This document shows positions 31,974 to 43,301 of a DNA stretch of 64,000 nucleotides, one piece after another; position 1 is the first letter of the stretch, and the number at the start of each line of letters is the position of its first letter. Origin of the DNA: Aphrocallistes beatrix (Eukaryota; Porifera; Hexactinellida; Sceptrulophora; Aphrocallistidae); contig OY725488.1 of NCBI GenBank assembly GCA_963281255.1, positions 4,425,925 through 4,489,924 on the forward strand, in the 5' to 3' direction. The position numbers and the translations under genes are program-made. The notes under the pieces were generated by a model. It was given only the letters and a program-made list of their open reading frames with translations, was not told where the DNA came from and ran no database searches.

Positions 31974-32729
31974 CAGGGTGACAATTAAGTTCTGTTACAA
32001 GCTTCATTAAGTATAAAATTTATTATACTCAAACGATCTTAGTTATTCTGACCCTTAGAGATTGTAATTCGAATATTTTCAATGATTTTAAAAGATTTTT
32101 CGATGCTAAGAAATGTGTTTTGTATGGCGAGTTTGAAGAAAATAAAAAGTGTCCTGGCACGGAGCGAAATTCGTGAATCAGGCCCACTGCTTTTCAAATT
32201 ATCTTCAAAGAGTCTTCAAATTCTAGGAAAAATTAGCTCACACATTTTCCTCGAACACTCTAAATTTGTAGAAATATAGGATGTTCAGATCAGTGCATTT
32301 TGAGGACCAATTGGATCAGATTTTTTTGTGATTGGAAAAAAGCAATTTGGGGAATTTTGCAAAATGTACCTAATTTGAAATGCGAATGAATAACTTTTTC
32401 TCGTTTCTGATAATCAATTCAGTGGATTTATGAAATATTTAAATGGCGAATGAAAGGTATCTGGTGCTAAATCGTCATGGAACATCGATTATGAAGACAT
32501 TTTTTACAGAAGCAGTGGGCCCTGATTCGCGATTTTCGCTGCGTACCAGGACACATTTCTTCAAACTCACCATACAAAACACATTTCTAAGTCTTAGAAT
32601 CGAAAAATCTTTTAAAATCATTGAAAATATTCGAATTACTATCTCTAATGACCATAATAACTAGGATCGTTTGAGTATAATAAATTTTATACTTAATGAA
32701 GCTTGTAACAGAACTTATGGGTCACCCTG
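31974..32729. mobile_element. 756-bp long-TIR mariner-type MITE
   Basis: TA|CAGGGTGACAATTAAGTTCT and the mirrored AGAACTTATGGGTCACCCTG|TA. The arms stay paired for about 210 bp (to GGGCCCACTGCTT-like text near 32185 and 32505). Between them is about 320 bp of unpaired sequence. No transposase frame. Related to 8323-9075. Confidence 0.8.
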
Positions 32730-32752
32730 TATACTTGCAAATTTTCTTATAA

Positions 32753-33835
32753 AAGCGCGCTTCGCTTTCGCTGCGGGGCTTCCGGACACTTTGTGTCCGC
32801 ACAGTCGCCCTGCCGGCCCCTGGAGTTACTCAATCTAACCTATTTTGGGAATTGTTTACTTTATATTAATATTGTAAATAAAAGTTAACCTAGATTTTTC
32901 ATTTAGGTCCAAAAATGTAATATTCTAAATCTAGACCATTGAAAATCCAATTCAACCGTTGAAAGCAAGTTTCTAGCATATTCCAGAGATTTGGTTACTT
33001 TATGTATCTATTGTAAACAAAAGTAAACAAATAATATATTATACAGATCTGAAAATTCGATATTCGAAATCTAAGCTACCAGAAACCCTATGTCCACCAT
33101 TGAAAGCTAGTTTCTAGCATATTTTAGAGATTTGTTTACTTTGTGTATCTGTTGTGAACAAAAGATTTCTCATATTGGAAAATATAATGCAGTACACCCG
33201 CTAATCTGAACACTTGATTTTTACAATTTGAACGCTACATGCATTGAATCAACGTTTATAATCTTATATCTATCAATATGATTGAGAAACCTCGCTAAAA
33301 GCAATCACAACAAAATAATATCCTTAGTTTTCTAATAATACACATATATGATAGTTAATACGTACCCCATTGAATTAGTGTTATTTCGTTAATCAGAACA
33401 AATTCACTAATCCTAACGATTCTTTCGATCATCGGCACAGAACTGTTCGAATTAGCGAGGTTGTATTTACTGTATTTGAAATCTACACCCCTAAAAATCC
33501 CATGTAAACTGTTGGAAGCTAGTCTCTAGCATATTTTACAAAATTCGTCTAATGGTGTGAAAATATACATTGACCTTTTTTATTGATATACCCTATAATA
33601 AGAGATCCATGTTATTCCTTTGAAATGTAAATAACAATGACAGCCTACTGTAGTATTGTATGGGAAAGGTGTTAAAAAATGTTTTCCATTATTTTGCAGA
33701 GGTGTGATATTTCGCTTAGATCTTCGAACTTAAACGTAGATTCATCATTTGACACCTACATGCCAATTTTCATATCTCTACGACTTGCCAATTCTTCAAT
33801 CAATTCAGACAAGCAACAAACAAACAAACATAATA
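32753..33835 (-). mobile_element. HEL-B element, longer copy
   Basis: Opens with AAGCGCGCTTCGCTTTCGCTG and hairpin text GGACACTTTGTGTCCGC. It continues GGAGTTACTCAATCTAACC as in the copy at 1009. Repeated units with TTGAAAGCTAGTTTCTAGCAT follow (near 32960 and 33115, with a third partial near 33520). It ends with CTTCAATCAATTCAGACAAG and an AAAC-rich tail. Confidence 0.65.
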
Positions 33836-36095
33836 AATTATATGTGGCCTTTTTGTAAAATATCCAACATTCTTTTTTTCTGGTAGCATAATTTAGCCAG
33901 TTTCAAGTTACCTTCATTTTCTAGAAAGAGATCGGTGCAGAATTGTCTCAGCTTTAAATCGTGATCGGAGCCTTCTTTAAATATAATTAATCAATATACG
34001 AAAAAGATCAAATACTATAGAATATAACTAATGTTTGACAATGTTCTTCTTACTATGTGCTTTTATACGATAGGAAAACGTGTGCAAAATCTGACCACCG
34101 GAAGTGGGGTAAACAGGTGACCGGCGAGTGCCTAAAATCAGGAAACGGCTCTCACTTCCTTAGTGGAAGTACGTATTAAGTTTAGACATGGCCTTTCTGA
34201 ATCACAACCCATTCATACTCTAGTATTCCTGTGAGTGATGAAGCTAATTTGAAACCTTTTATTTTACACCAAATTTTACTTGTCGCTTAGTAGAAGACAG
34301 CATAATTTGAATTACAAGTTATCTTAATAGTCCTAACATACATTAAATTATATAATCATGCTACAAACTGGTAATAAATTCGTTTTGCGAATCATGGCTA
34401 TATAGTATAGTGTAGAAACTTTAGAAGCATGATAAAAGCTGTTAACCAGAGTTGATTTATGCAGTTCTGAATGATTTAAAATAAACTAAAGCCGCACTGC
34501 ATCGCACATAATCCGAAATTATATTAAATTGTCAATTGGGTCGAAAAACCACTTCAAAAGTCAAATTTGTTAGTCATAGTTGCATAAGATTAGCATAAAT
34601 GAAGCATTATAACAATTACAAATTAGCATGAAATTGAATGCAATTATTTTCTGGTTTCATGGAATAATATCCCGTTTTTTGAGGAACACCATTCTCAGAC
34701 AACTCTAGACTCTGAGAATATAATGGAGAATGATCGAAAAAGAAGACCATTGGCTGATTTAAATACTTTCCATGAAGAAGATGGATCGAAAGATATTAGA
34801 AGGCCAATTACAAATTTAACAAACAATTGAGATCAAGACACGTTGGATGTTGCAAACTATTAACTTTGTTGCAGAATATTAAAGTTGCAACGAAAACAAT
34901 CGCGGTATGCATACTCCAATTAATTTCGAATGAAGAACATGATAGGACTACTGCATTCTCATATAAGGAAATCATTTCCAAAGGAACATTAGACAATACG
35001 GCGAAAATGAAGTCCATTGACAAACAGCTTTCCTATTGGATCTTTCTCAAATCGGCAAAAATTTCCGATTTTCGTAGAATCTGCCAAAGTGAGAAAATAT
35101 TATTTTCACCCTATCCAAAACTTGCTGAATATGGACAACAAGTTGCTCTAACCCATTAATTTAGACTCATTGAAAATGAAATCGGCGATGCTATCGGAGT
35201 ATCAGTATCTTACTTGAGAACCTTACATCGCAGATGGACTAGAAAGTTCTGGGAGTCATCAATGCTATAACCAACTAAATGATGCTTCTAACTTTAGCGC
35301 GAAATTTTATTATTTTTGCTTTCAAAGTTATCTTAATTAGGGATTCAACAATGAAAGTACTGTGGACAAGTGCTGTTCCCAACTCCTCATTCTCTGCAAG
35401 ATCTGTAGTATTAGCCCAATAAAAAAGAAATTACAATCCAATCTATTTTTGACAAACTAATTAACCTTGATATATATAATATACAATATACAATTGTGGC
35501 ATTTCACTTTCGATGGGTCATGTCAATGTTAACCTTCACGATGTCTTTTTTTTGTAAAACTGTCTGGGTATTTTGAGTGAGGCTAGTGGTGCATACTGTC
35601 CTCTTTGCACTGCAACATTTGCACAATTACACAATTTGGATTTTCAATTAATCACAAAATCTCAAGTGCAATGCAAATATTTGAAGGCATAACTGATAAA
35701 GCCTGGCTTTTGTCGCAATCTTCTGAATCAAGATGTGGCTTAACACATAAATCAATTTCAAGTGAAAAGATTTTATCTTCTTCACCTTCACAATCCTATA
35801 TTTGTTTTTTCGATGACTCTTGCTTGTCTTGTACCATATTAATGCTGAGTTTCAAAATGATCCCTTAATGTGGAATTTGCCGAATCTACTCTTATTGTGG
35901 AATTTGCTGAGGTTCAAATAAGTGAGTTTTTAAAGGATAACACAATGTATAAAATTGACTTCTAAATCAGCAAGGAGGCACATCTACTATGTACTTTTTT
36001 GGAGAATTTATTATTTATTAATTAAAAATTATTCTGCTTTGATACTTTCAACTCGATTCTTTATTTCATTTTAACTTATTCATGTGCAACCTAAC
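33836..36095. other. Stretch without recognised elements
   Basis: Two plus-strand frames were weighed. The frame 34827-35159 (110 codons) has a charged, non-repetitive composition (NEEHDRTTAFSYKEIISKGT) and follows a short frame from 34723 (MENDRKRRPLADLNTFHEED). It could be an old coding remnant, but I do not recognise it. The frame 35605-35868 has no motif. No introns or promoters can be supported. Confidence 0.3.
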
Positions 36096-36103
36096 ATTGG
36101 TTG

Positions 36104-36559
36104 CAGGGCTGTATCAACTCATTTTGAGTTGGTAAAAAACTCATTTTCTAGGCACCAACTCATTCATTTTATTGTACCAACTCATTCAACTTATTCATTT
36201 GGATGTAACCAACTCATTCAATTCATCCAGCTTTATGTAACCAACTCATTCATTTACAAATAATCTTCATTGCTAAGGCAATGCATATGGTTGATTAATA
36301 ACGTAAGATGAGTTGGTTGGAACCAACTCATTTCTTAAATGAGTTGGTTGAACCAACTCATTTAGAATGAGTTGGTTCAATCAACTCATTTTGAATGAGT
36401 TGGTTCAATCAACTCATTTTGAATGAGTTGGTTGGAACCAACTCATTTCAGTGAGCTATCAACTCATTCAACTCATTCATTTGACCACTACCAACTCATT
36501 CAACTCATTCAGAAAAATGAGTTGATTTTGCCAACTCAAAATGAGTTGATACAGCCCTG
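36104..36559. mobile_element. hAT-type MITE built of CAACTCATT repeats
   Basis: CAGGGCTGTATCAACTCATT and its mirror AATGAGTTGATACAGCCCTG are the ends. The flanks ATTGGTTG (36096-36103) and ATCGGTTG (36560-36567) are an 8-bp duplication with one change. The interior is mostly AACTCATT and AATGAGTT units in both orientations, so it could fold into many hairpins. Non-coding. Confidence 0.85.
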
Positions 36560-36567
36560 ATCGGTTG

Positions 36568-37140
36568 TCATTAAGAATTAGTTGCATTAAAGGGTTATTA
36601 AGGGCATAGAGTTGATAATGTCACACTTAACAATAATTATTCTAGTTCAAAGATTCAAAGCTGTAAAAGTTCATACAGTTGACTCCGCTTTAATAGGTCA
36701 TATCGGTCAGAGGACATTTAGAGAAAGGCCATAATATAAAATGATTTATTTGTAAGATAGTTGCATTTTATTATTTATATAATGCAGAGAAATACTTAGC
36801 ATACTGTAAACATTACCTGCATAAGATGCAATGTTGCTATAGATGCCTGCCCGAGTTTAGCGTTGCTGAATAGAATGGATTGTTGCATTGATTCCCGGAT
36901 GACCAGTTCCATCATGATATCATTGCATAATGTATTATAATTCAGAACGCAAGGGAACCTCAAGATCATTTCTATGCCTTTCAACTTTACTCTCTAAAGT
37001 TCAATAATAGGTTAACCTCGATACATGGTTGGAGCAGCCCGCATACTATAGGAGCGAGAAAATTTGCTTGAACCCCTCTATTGTAATATTCATTGCATAA
37101 GCTATGCGCATGAAAGTAATCAGAGGGAAGGGATGTTATA
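36568..37140. other. Spacer with one pogo-like end
   Basis: TACAGTTGACTCCGC..TTTAATAGGTCA at about 36676 matches the left end of the MITE at 50519. No opposite end was found. Short frames (36796-36984, minus) are unassigned. Confidence 0.4.
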
Positions 37141-37636
37141 TCCTTACTATTAAAACTCGATTAATCTATCTATATATATATATATATATATACATGCGCG
37201 GAAATGAGATTCTTGCAAAGACTTGTATGGATGCACTTCAGCGTAAACCAAATACAGGATCTCTATTGCAGCGACCAATGTTAGAAAAGATGTCCGACAT
37301 GATTTTCATGCAAGATAGCGCACCGGCCCACACAGCAAATTCTACTCAACAGTGGTGCTCAGAAAACTTAAAAGCATTCTGGAGCAAAACTGAATGGCCA
37401 TGTAATTCTCCAGTTTTGAACCCTATTGAAACCCTATGGGGAATATTGAAAGAGAATATGGAAGGAGATGGTCAAATTTCTACTCTGGACGAACTGATAA
37501 AATCAATAAAATTTGCATGGGAAGATATTGGCTCTGATATTTTGGAGAATTTAGTAGCTCGCATGCCTGAACGAATCAGACTTGTATTAGAACGAAATGG
37601 TTCGCATATAAATCGCAAGCAAGCGAAGCGCCCTTG
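37141..37636 (+). mobile_element. HEL element carrying a Tc1 transposase fragment
   Basis: A|TCCTTACTATTAAAACTCGA starts the copy, followed by a TA run, then about 415 bp of Tc1-type transposase in place of a HEL body. It closes with CGCAAGCAAGCGAAGCGCCC and TTG|T. Neither end has a TA-flanked Tc1 inverted repeat, so the transposase piece is not a simple Tc1 insertion. Another HEL copy starts seven bases later in the same orientation. Confidence 0.7.
37194..37607 (+). pseudogene. Tc1-like transposase C-terminal fragment
   Basis: Open reading through MIFMQDSAPAHTA (second catalytic Asp) and NSPVLNPIETLWGILKENM (catalytic Glu) to MPERIRLVLERNGSHI, the normal end of a Tc1-type transposase. The DNA-binding domain and first Asp are absent. 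The frame is intact over about 138 codons. It is a different lineage from the Tc1-like gene at 24755. Confidence 0.8.
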
Positions 37637-37642
37637 TATATA

Positions 37643-38153
37643 TCCTTACTATTAAAACTCGATTAATGTATATTTATTTATTTATTTATATATATAGTAT
37701 ATATATATCTGTAACGAATTGATTGAAAAAACTGCTATGCACAGAAAGCTGATTTTTGGCATGCGGAAGTCTTTTGGCTATGGCTCCACTAAGTTCTGAG
37801 TTCAGTCGAAAATTCCGACTCATCATGGAATTATGACGTCATTGTCACCTTTTTTTCTATCCTAACTCAGCCATTTTAGATGATAGAGGACTGAAATTTT
37901 ATTAGAATGTGTATATTAATATTTTTCACATGTGGTACAATCATCAAAATATGATGACTCATCACTCTGTTATGACGTCATCATTACGCAGCAAAATGAT
38001 TAATTTGGTGATATCGATTTTAACAGTAAGACAGACATATTTAGAAATGTTTTCTACCTTATAATTAATGAATGTGATCCCTTGCGACCGAAGGGAGCCT
38101 CAGGCGGACACAAAGTGTCTGCCTGTGCAGCGCAAGCAAGCGAAGCGCGCTTG
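37643..38153 (+). mobile_element. HEL-A element, full length, plus orientation
   Basis: A|TCCTTACTATTAAAACTCGA to GCGCGCTTG|T, 511 bp. It contains CTGTAACGAATTGATTGAA, both TGACGTCA sites, and the stem AGGCGGACAC-AAA-GTGTCTGCCT, whose one mismatch is a G-T wobble. It follows the transposase-bearing copy head to tail. Confidence 0.78.
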
Positions 38154-38758
38154 TTCCTAGAAAAGCTGGATGAAGCCGAGTTTACCTACCTTGTAGAGTT
38201 TGCCTTTTCCCCCACTGAAATAGGAAGAGGATTTCCTCCTCAAAATCCATTTAACCCTATGAGTCATGGCTTCTTCTGGGTATGTTTCTTCTGCATAAAA
38301 AATCGATATCGCCTCAGAATACTATAGGTTAAAATATAATCGCACATCCATGGTCTATATATATATACATCATCTATATAAGCGCTTCAAAATACTTCGA
38401 AACAGCTCGTTGAATTGCCATCATTTCAATGCCCTCCAATGGAAAGTAAGCTCGAATCTGACCACTTTACTATTTTTTATTTTACTTAAGAATTAAAAAT
38501 ACTAAATGATAAACTTTGGTATATTCTCTTTGGGAATGTTTCCCAAATTGTGATCTGGGACCCAAAAGGGTCCAAGCGAAGTTTTATGATCATTGAAATA
38601 AATATCCATCTGAATTAACCAAACGACTTAAAGCGATTAGAGACCACTTTTATTTTCTACAAATGATAACGCCAAATCTCATTTAAGCTTCAAACCTTAT
38701 TAATTTTAATAATATCGAAGTGAATTGTCATAATATATATTTAGGATATTCAAAATAA
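38154..38758. other. Unassigned stretch
   Basis: A frame running out of the HEL end to 38327 (FLEKLDEAEFTYLVEFAFSP) reads like old coding sequence but is not recognised. The rest is AT-rich with no repeat noticed. Confidence 0.3.
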
Positions 38759-39059
38759 CAAGCGCGCTTCGCGCTTGCTTGCGCTGCGCGACTGGCGAAC
38801 ACTTCGCGTCCGCCGGAGGCTCCCTTCGGTCGCCTGGAGTCACATTGGTTAATTATAAGGGAGATACATCTCTAAATATGTCTATTCTACTGTGCTAATC
38901 GATATCACTCGAAAAATCACCAAATTTGTGAATTTAAAAATTTTTGATGCGTAATGATGACGTCATAACAAAGTGATGAGTCATCATTTTTTTATGATAG
39001 TCGCATCATATGTGAGACATGTTAGTCTACAGATTCTGTTTCTTCAATCAATTCGTTAC

Positions 39060-39104
<45 letters not shown>

Positions 39105-39136
39105 AATACACAATAATCGAGTTTTAATAGTAAGGA
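38759..39136 (-). mobile_element. HEL-A element with internal deletion
   Basis: Normal 3' block and first half of the body to TACAGATTCTG, then directly TTTCTTCAATCAATTCGTTA. About 190 bp that include the second TGACGTCA module are missing. A 40-base TA run (39062-39102) precedes the 5' terminus. It shows that ends plus one module persist in deletion derivatives. Confidence 0.75.
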
Positions 39137-39306
39137 TTTAAATTAGATTCCAATTTTTAATTAAGGATTAAACATGACACATATGAATATATATAATACA
39201 AGTTGATCTTTAAAACCTTCAAGAATTGTAAAATTTAACCTTCTGTGCATTTATTTAACCTTTTGTGAGTACGTATTTTATTATTTTCGCATCATTTATA
39301 TTAAAC

Positions 39307-39420
39307 GTAGAATGCCCAGAGGGGACATAGTGTTCCCGATATCGCGGATGTATCCCAGCAAATTTTCTATGGCCTTGAAACCATAAAAGTGCGAAGCCAT
39401 ATGAATGCTGGGCATTCTAC
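39307..39420. mobile_element. 114-bp hairpin MITE
   Basis: GTAGAATGCCCAG at the left mirrors CTGGGCATTCTAC at the right. No clear target duplication is seen. Non-coding. Confidence 0.5.
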
Positions 39421-39813
39421 AGTCAAGCACAATTTTAGGAATTACAAAACTTTTAAAATGTGTTAAGTAACATTATTGGAACTATAATTTCAAGCAGGAA
39501 AGACAATCATTGTCTATAGTCTTAATTTTGCAATCACTTCACTCCATACATTTAGTGTTGCCGGATTACTTTTTAAGGATGATCGAATTTTGATAGATTT
39601 TAAAATGAATGTCTCAAAAAGTCAATTAGCTACTTCTGTTTTTATTAATTAATAAAATAAGATACTATAAGTTAATAATGAATACTTTGATGGAGTATCA
39701 ACCCTGAATCTACTAGATATACTGGAAATATCCCCAGAGTTTAGTATTCAGAATTTTAAACTTTAGTGAACTTTGGTGAGGTAGCCCTGTTGCGTAGATT
39801 CGTGAAATTCTTA

Positions 39814-39991
39814 TCTTTACTATTAAAACTCGATTAGTACTCCGTTGCCCCTGGAATGTTTCGCGGCATTTCTGGCTTAAGCCATTTTAGGCGAGGAAGC
39901 CATAAGAATTCGGGGTATTTATAAATAGAAAAAAAACCAAGCCGTCCGAGCTATTGTCTGTGTATACCTCTATTTATCTATATCTATCTAT

Positions 39992-40026
<35 letters not shown>
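39814..40026 (+). repeat. Solo HEL 5' end, repeat F and TA run
   Basis: A|TCTTTACTATTAAAACTCGA begins at about 39815 with no HEL body after it. The following text (GGCATTTCTGGCTTAAGCCA, GAGGAAGCCATA) recurs reversed in the MITE at 51632 (GGCTTAAACCGGAAATG) and at about 60510. A long TA run (39994-40026) ends at the next element. Confidence 0.5.
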
Positions 40027-40029
<3 letters not shown>

Positions 40030-40490
40030 TAACCGGACAAAAGTATTTGCACACTATATTATTCCCCATACAAATAGTACTAAATTGACTCTTTTCATGA
40101 AGGGAAAGTATTCAAACTCGAAGAGCTATTAGGAGTCTGATTTAAGATTCAGAATCTTCACATTCGAATTAGTAATAGTTGAAGATTTCTAAATAAATTG
40201 CTCAACCCAATTAGTAAAATTATCAACCAGTGACACTAGAGGTAGTACATCACCATCATGTATGGTGATAAAAATGGACATATGTGGCACAAAGTGGCAG
40301 TGATTGATGATTTGAAAACATTGGGAATTAATAATTGATTATAAATTTCCTGCAATAACTATTTCGAATTTGAAACCCGATTAGTTATATCACTTACCGT
40401 TTCGGAGTTTTAATCTTCATGGATAGACCCATTTTAGTATTAAATGCACGTGAGATAATGAAGTGTGCAAATACTTTTGTCCCGTTAGTG
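40027..40490. mobile_element. 464-bp Tc1-type MITE
   Basis: TA|CACTAACCGGACAAAAGTAT at the left, ATACTTTTGTCCCGTTAGTG|TA at the right. It sits in a TA microsatellite. Relatives: 5762-6820, 42720-42851 and partial copies at 11735, 53640 and 57691. Confidence 0.8.
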
Positions 40491-40531
40491 TATCTATATA
40501 TATATATTTATATCGATATCTATATATCTAT

Positions 40532-40895
40532 CCATAGCCTACTATAATAAGGCCTCAGAATAACTTGCGAATTTGGGACTAGGGATGCGGTAGAAGATGA
40601 TTGAACTAATACATGAGCTCCCTTAAATCATTAACAAAGCACAATGGAGCTTAGGAATGTATTACCAGCATATATAAATATGGTGTCAAATTACCCATAT
40701 CCGTTGTTAAAATTTAGATTAGTCACCATATGGTTTCGCAATAGGTTATATTTGGGGCAAATTTGGTGATTTTCAGAGGCCGTTTAGGGGCACTTCTAAG
40801 TGTTTTTATTATAAAGTTTTTCGCATAGAACTGAGATGTGAATGGGTTAATACGAAAAATTTGGAAATTTTTCATGGAATGTTGCTACATTCCAG
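40532..40895. repeat. Dispersed repeat D, second copy
   Basis: Aligns with 12925-13285 through AACTTGCGAATTTGG, GCATATATAAATATGGTG and CGCATAGAACTGAGATGTGA. It runs directly into the foldback arm that starts at 40868. Confidence 0.6.
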
Positions 40896-41276
40896 TGTTG
40901 CTATGGAAACGTGTTTTGGTCAGTTGGGGTTATATCTTGAGAACCGCGATAGCTAGACATTTAAATATGATTCCATTTGATAGCTAATAGGCTATTTCCT
41001 ATTGAGCGATAATATATTTTCGACGTCTAAATTCAATGGTTTACGAGATATTCGACAAATTGCCGAATGTGACCAAGATGATAAATTGTCTAATAACTCG
41101 TAAACAATTAAATTTAGACGAATAAATTATATTATCACTTAATAAGAAATAGTCTATTGGTTATCAAATGGAATTACTTTCAAAAGTTTAGCAATCGCGG
41201 TTCTCAAGATATAACTCCAACTGACCAAAACACGTTTCCATAGCAACACTGGAATGTAGCAACATTCCATGAAAAA
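40868..41276. repeat. Foldback of about 400 bp
   Basis: The left arm (TTTTTCATGGAATGTTGCTA onward) returns reversed at the right end (TAGCAACATTCCATGAAAAA). Pairing continues for roughly 180 bp per arm through CCATAGCAACACTGG and ATCTTGAGAACCGCGAT. The spacer is only about 25 bp. Non-coding. Confidence 0.75.
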
Positions 41277-41489
41277 CATCAAAATTCTGCCCTTGAGGCA
41301 ACCTAGTTCTATCTCACCGATATGCATTTAGAATCTCTCCTATTATCTACTACTTCTTGTATATCAATTTAATCTAAAGATTCATCGTGGACGTGACAGA
41401 TTGCACTGTGGTTGAAACGGGCTTGACCACAGGCCCTTCTGAGGTATGTGCTCAGCCTCCTCATAACAGAGTTGGCGCGCTCCGCGCTA

Positions 41490-42715
41490 CAAGTAGTTGA
41501 AGCTTGAAAAAGGAGAAGACTTAAACATGAGTAAACGTTGGGTTGGACAACCCGAAAATGGAATCAGCCTGAAGGTCTGAGACAAAGTCCTCAACATGCC
41601 ATTCATCTCTGTCCAATTTGATCAGCTGTAAACAACTCAGGATAACGGATCAGAACATATTCTAGAGTAACAATAGCCTCATCCAGATGGAAGCGTTATT
41701 CGAGCTCTTCGAGAGCAGTCTGAAAGAGAGCCTTAGACTGTGCATGAAGTACGTCTCGATGTCTGCCTCAGTAACTGAAACGATTCTCCTTGCCCTGCAA
41801 CATATCCCCGAAATTTTATGACCGCATGGAACAGTTGGTGCCTCTAGGTTCATCTCCCAGATGTAGCCTTACACTCGCGGTAGAACTCACCTCCCTCGAT
41901 AGCAGCTTCAAGACGCTGTAGTGTAACTAGCGTTGGGAAGGACGTTTTGGTCTCTAAATAGTTATGTTGACTTCTTGAATCCACTTGTGTTCTGGATCCA
42001 CTATCTCGAACAGTCGCATTTGTCGTCTTCAAGGAAAAGAATACAGAAGTCGCTCAGGTTGTTAATGTGCGGATTAGGGATGATGTCTTGTCTCCTCTTT
42101 TTCCTTCCAAGATTTGCTACTGGAACCAATCCAGCAAATGTGTATAGTTCTGGAGTAAAGCTCGTACCGCCGGCATCCTCAAGACCCATCGCGTTGGACA
42201 CAACTTCTTCAACTTCTCAGTCTCCGCAGAATCCTCCAGTCCGTTCTCGAATTCCGAAAACGTGCAAAAGGATGCTTATTTCCCAGGCGGGTTCGGACTC
42301 GCTTATTCTTTCCAGTCATAGAAGCTGCGCCCCTTCAAATGCCATCCCGCACATTCCCTGAAAGTCAAGGCTTATTGCAGTCAGAGAATCTTCAGCCAGC
42401 TTCGCCAGTGTATCTGTAAATCCTAAGAATTGTTCCGAGATTTCAAAGGTATATGGATGGACGATACACACAGCGAAAACTCCTATCCTGTTAATTATGT
42501 TTGTTCAGAAAGTGATTTCAGTCCTTCATTCTATTCGTCCCTGCGTCCAATAAAACTTTATGTTTTTTGCAGCATTCCTGGCGAGGTTTAAAGCAAATTC
42601 AGCATTGCGGTGAATACCACTTTCATTATACTTCCTGATACCATCACGACCCTTCTTGAAATTACTCAGCTTGAAAATGCTCTTTCCATGGATAGGAATT
42701 TTGCGTAGACTTAAT
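41490..42715 (-). pseudogene. hAT transposase remnant (TTF/ZMYM-like type)
   Basis: From right to left: FKKGRDGIRKYNESGIHRNA (like the zinc-finger region of TTF-type hAT proteins), EISEQFLGFTDTLAKLAEDS, DFQGMCGMAFEGA (like RGQCYDGA), then KLCPTRWGLRMPAVRALLQN, which is the CxTRW.R..A..AL..NY motif of this hAT group, and RRQDIIPNPHINN. Many frame changes and stops. GC content is clearly higher than around it, as expected of decayed coding sequence. Confidence 0.6.
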
Positions 42716-42719
42716 TATA

Positions 42720-42851
42720 CAGTACCCGGACAAAATTATTCAACCACCACGAAAACTTACATACAAATAGTATTAAATTAGAACTATTCAAAAAGGGAAC
42801 ATGTCCTCAAACAGTAGAAAATACTGGTCGAATATTTTTGTCCAGGTACTG
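42720..42851. mobile_element. 132-bp Tc1-type MITE
   Basis: TA|CAGTACCCGGACAAAATTAT and its mirror ATATTTTTGTCCAGGTACTG|TA. The internal AAATAGTATTAAATTAGAAC matches the 40027 family. Confidence 0.8.
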
Positions 42852-43088
42852 TATCTGCAGGTTTTAAGCGACATTGCTCGAATGCCCAATGGAAGCTGAT
42901 ACAATATAATAACTTTAAAACGAATTTTCCACAAGTTTTGCAAGGAAAACTCCTCATACAAAGCCTTCTGAATTGAATAGTGTTTAGAAGTATCCGCCAT
43001 TCACAGATATCCGAATAACGGATAGTTTTTCATCCAGGTATCCAGATATCCGTTTAACAGTATGTCTATTCGAGTTTTGCCCAATTAT

Positions 43089-43215
43089 CCATGCCAGGCA
43101 GCACTCGCCGTTCGCGAGTTTGTCGTTCGCTGTTTCGATTATTCGCGGAATATTTTGTGTCTCGTTTTACCAATCGCGACAATTCTCAGGAACGTAACCC
43201 ACGGGAACGGAGAGG
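43089..43215. mobile_element. Pogo-like MITE
   Basis: CAGGCAGCACTCGCCGTTCG to CGGGAACGGAGAG, related to 22607-22841 in the same arrangement, with an internal deletion. Flanking duplication not clear. Confidence 0.5.
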
Positions 43216-43301
43216 CTCTATAGCATGTATTATTTAATAAAGATGTTTATTGAGGATATGAATAGTAATACTAGATATCTAAACGAACTACGGTATAGTT
43301 A

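Noticed and set aside
41933-42361. 142-codon plus-strand frame with Ser/Pro-rich end
   Set aside because: Antisense of the hAT remnant on the minus strand, where family motifs are found.
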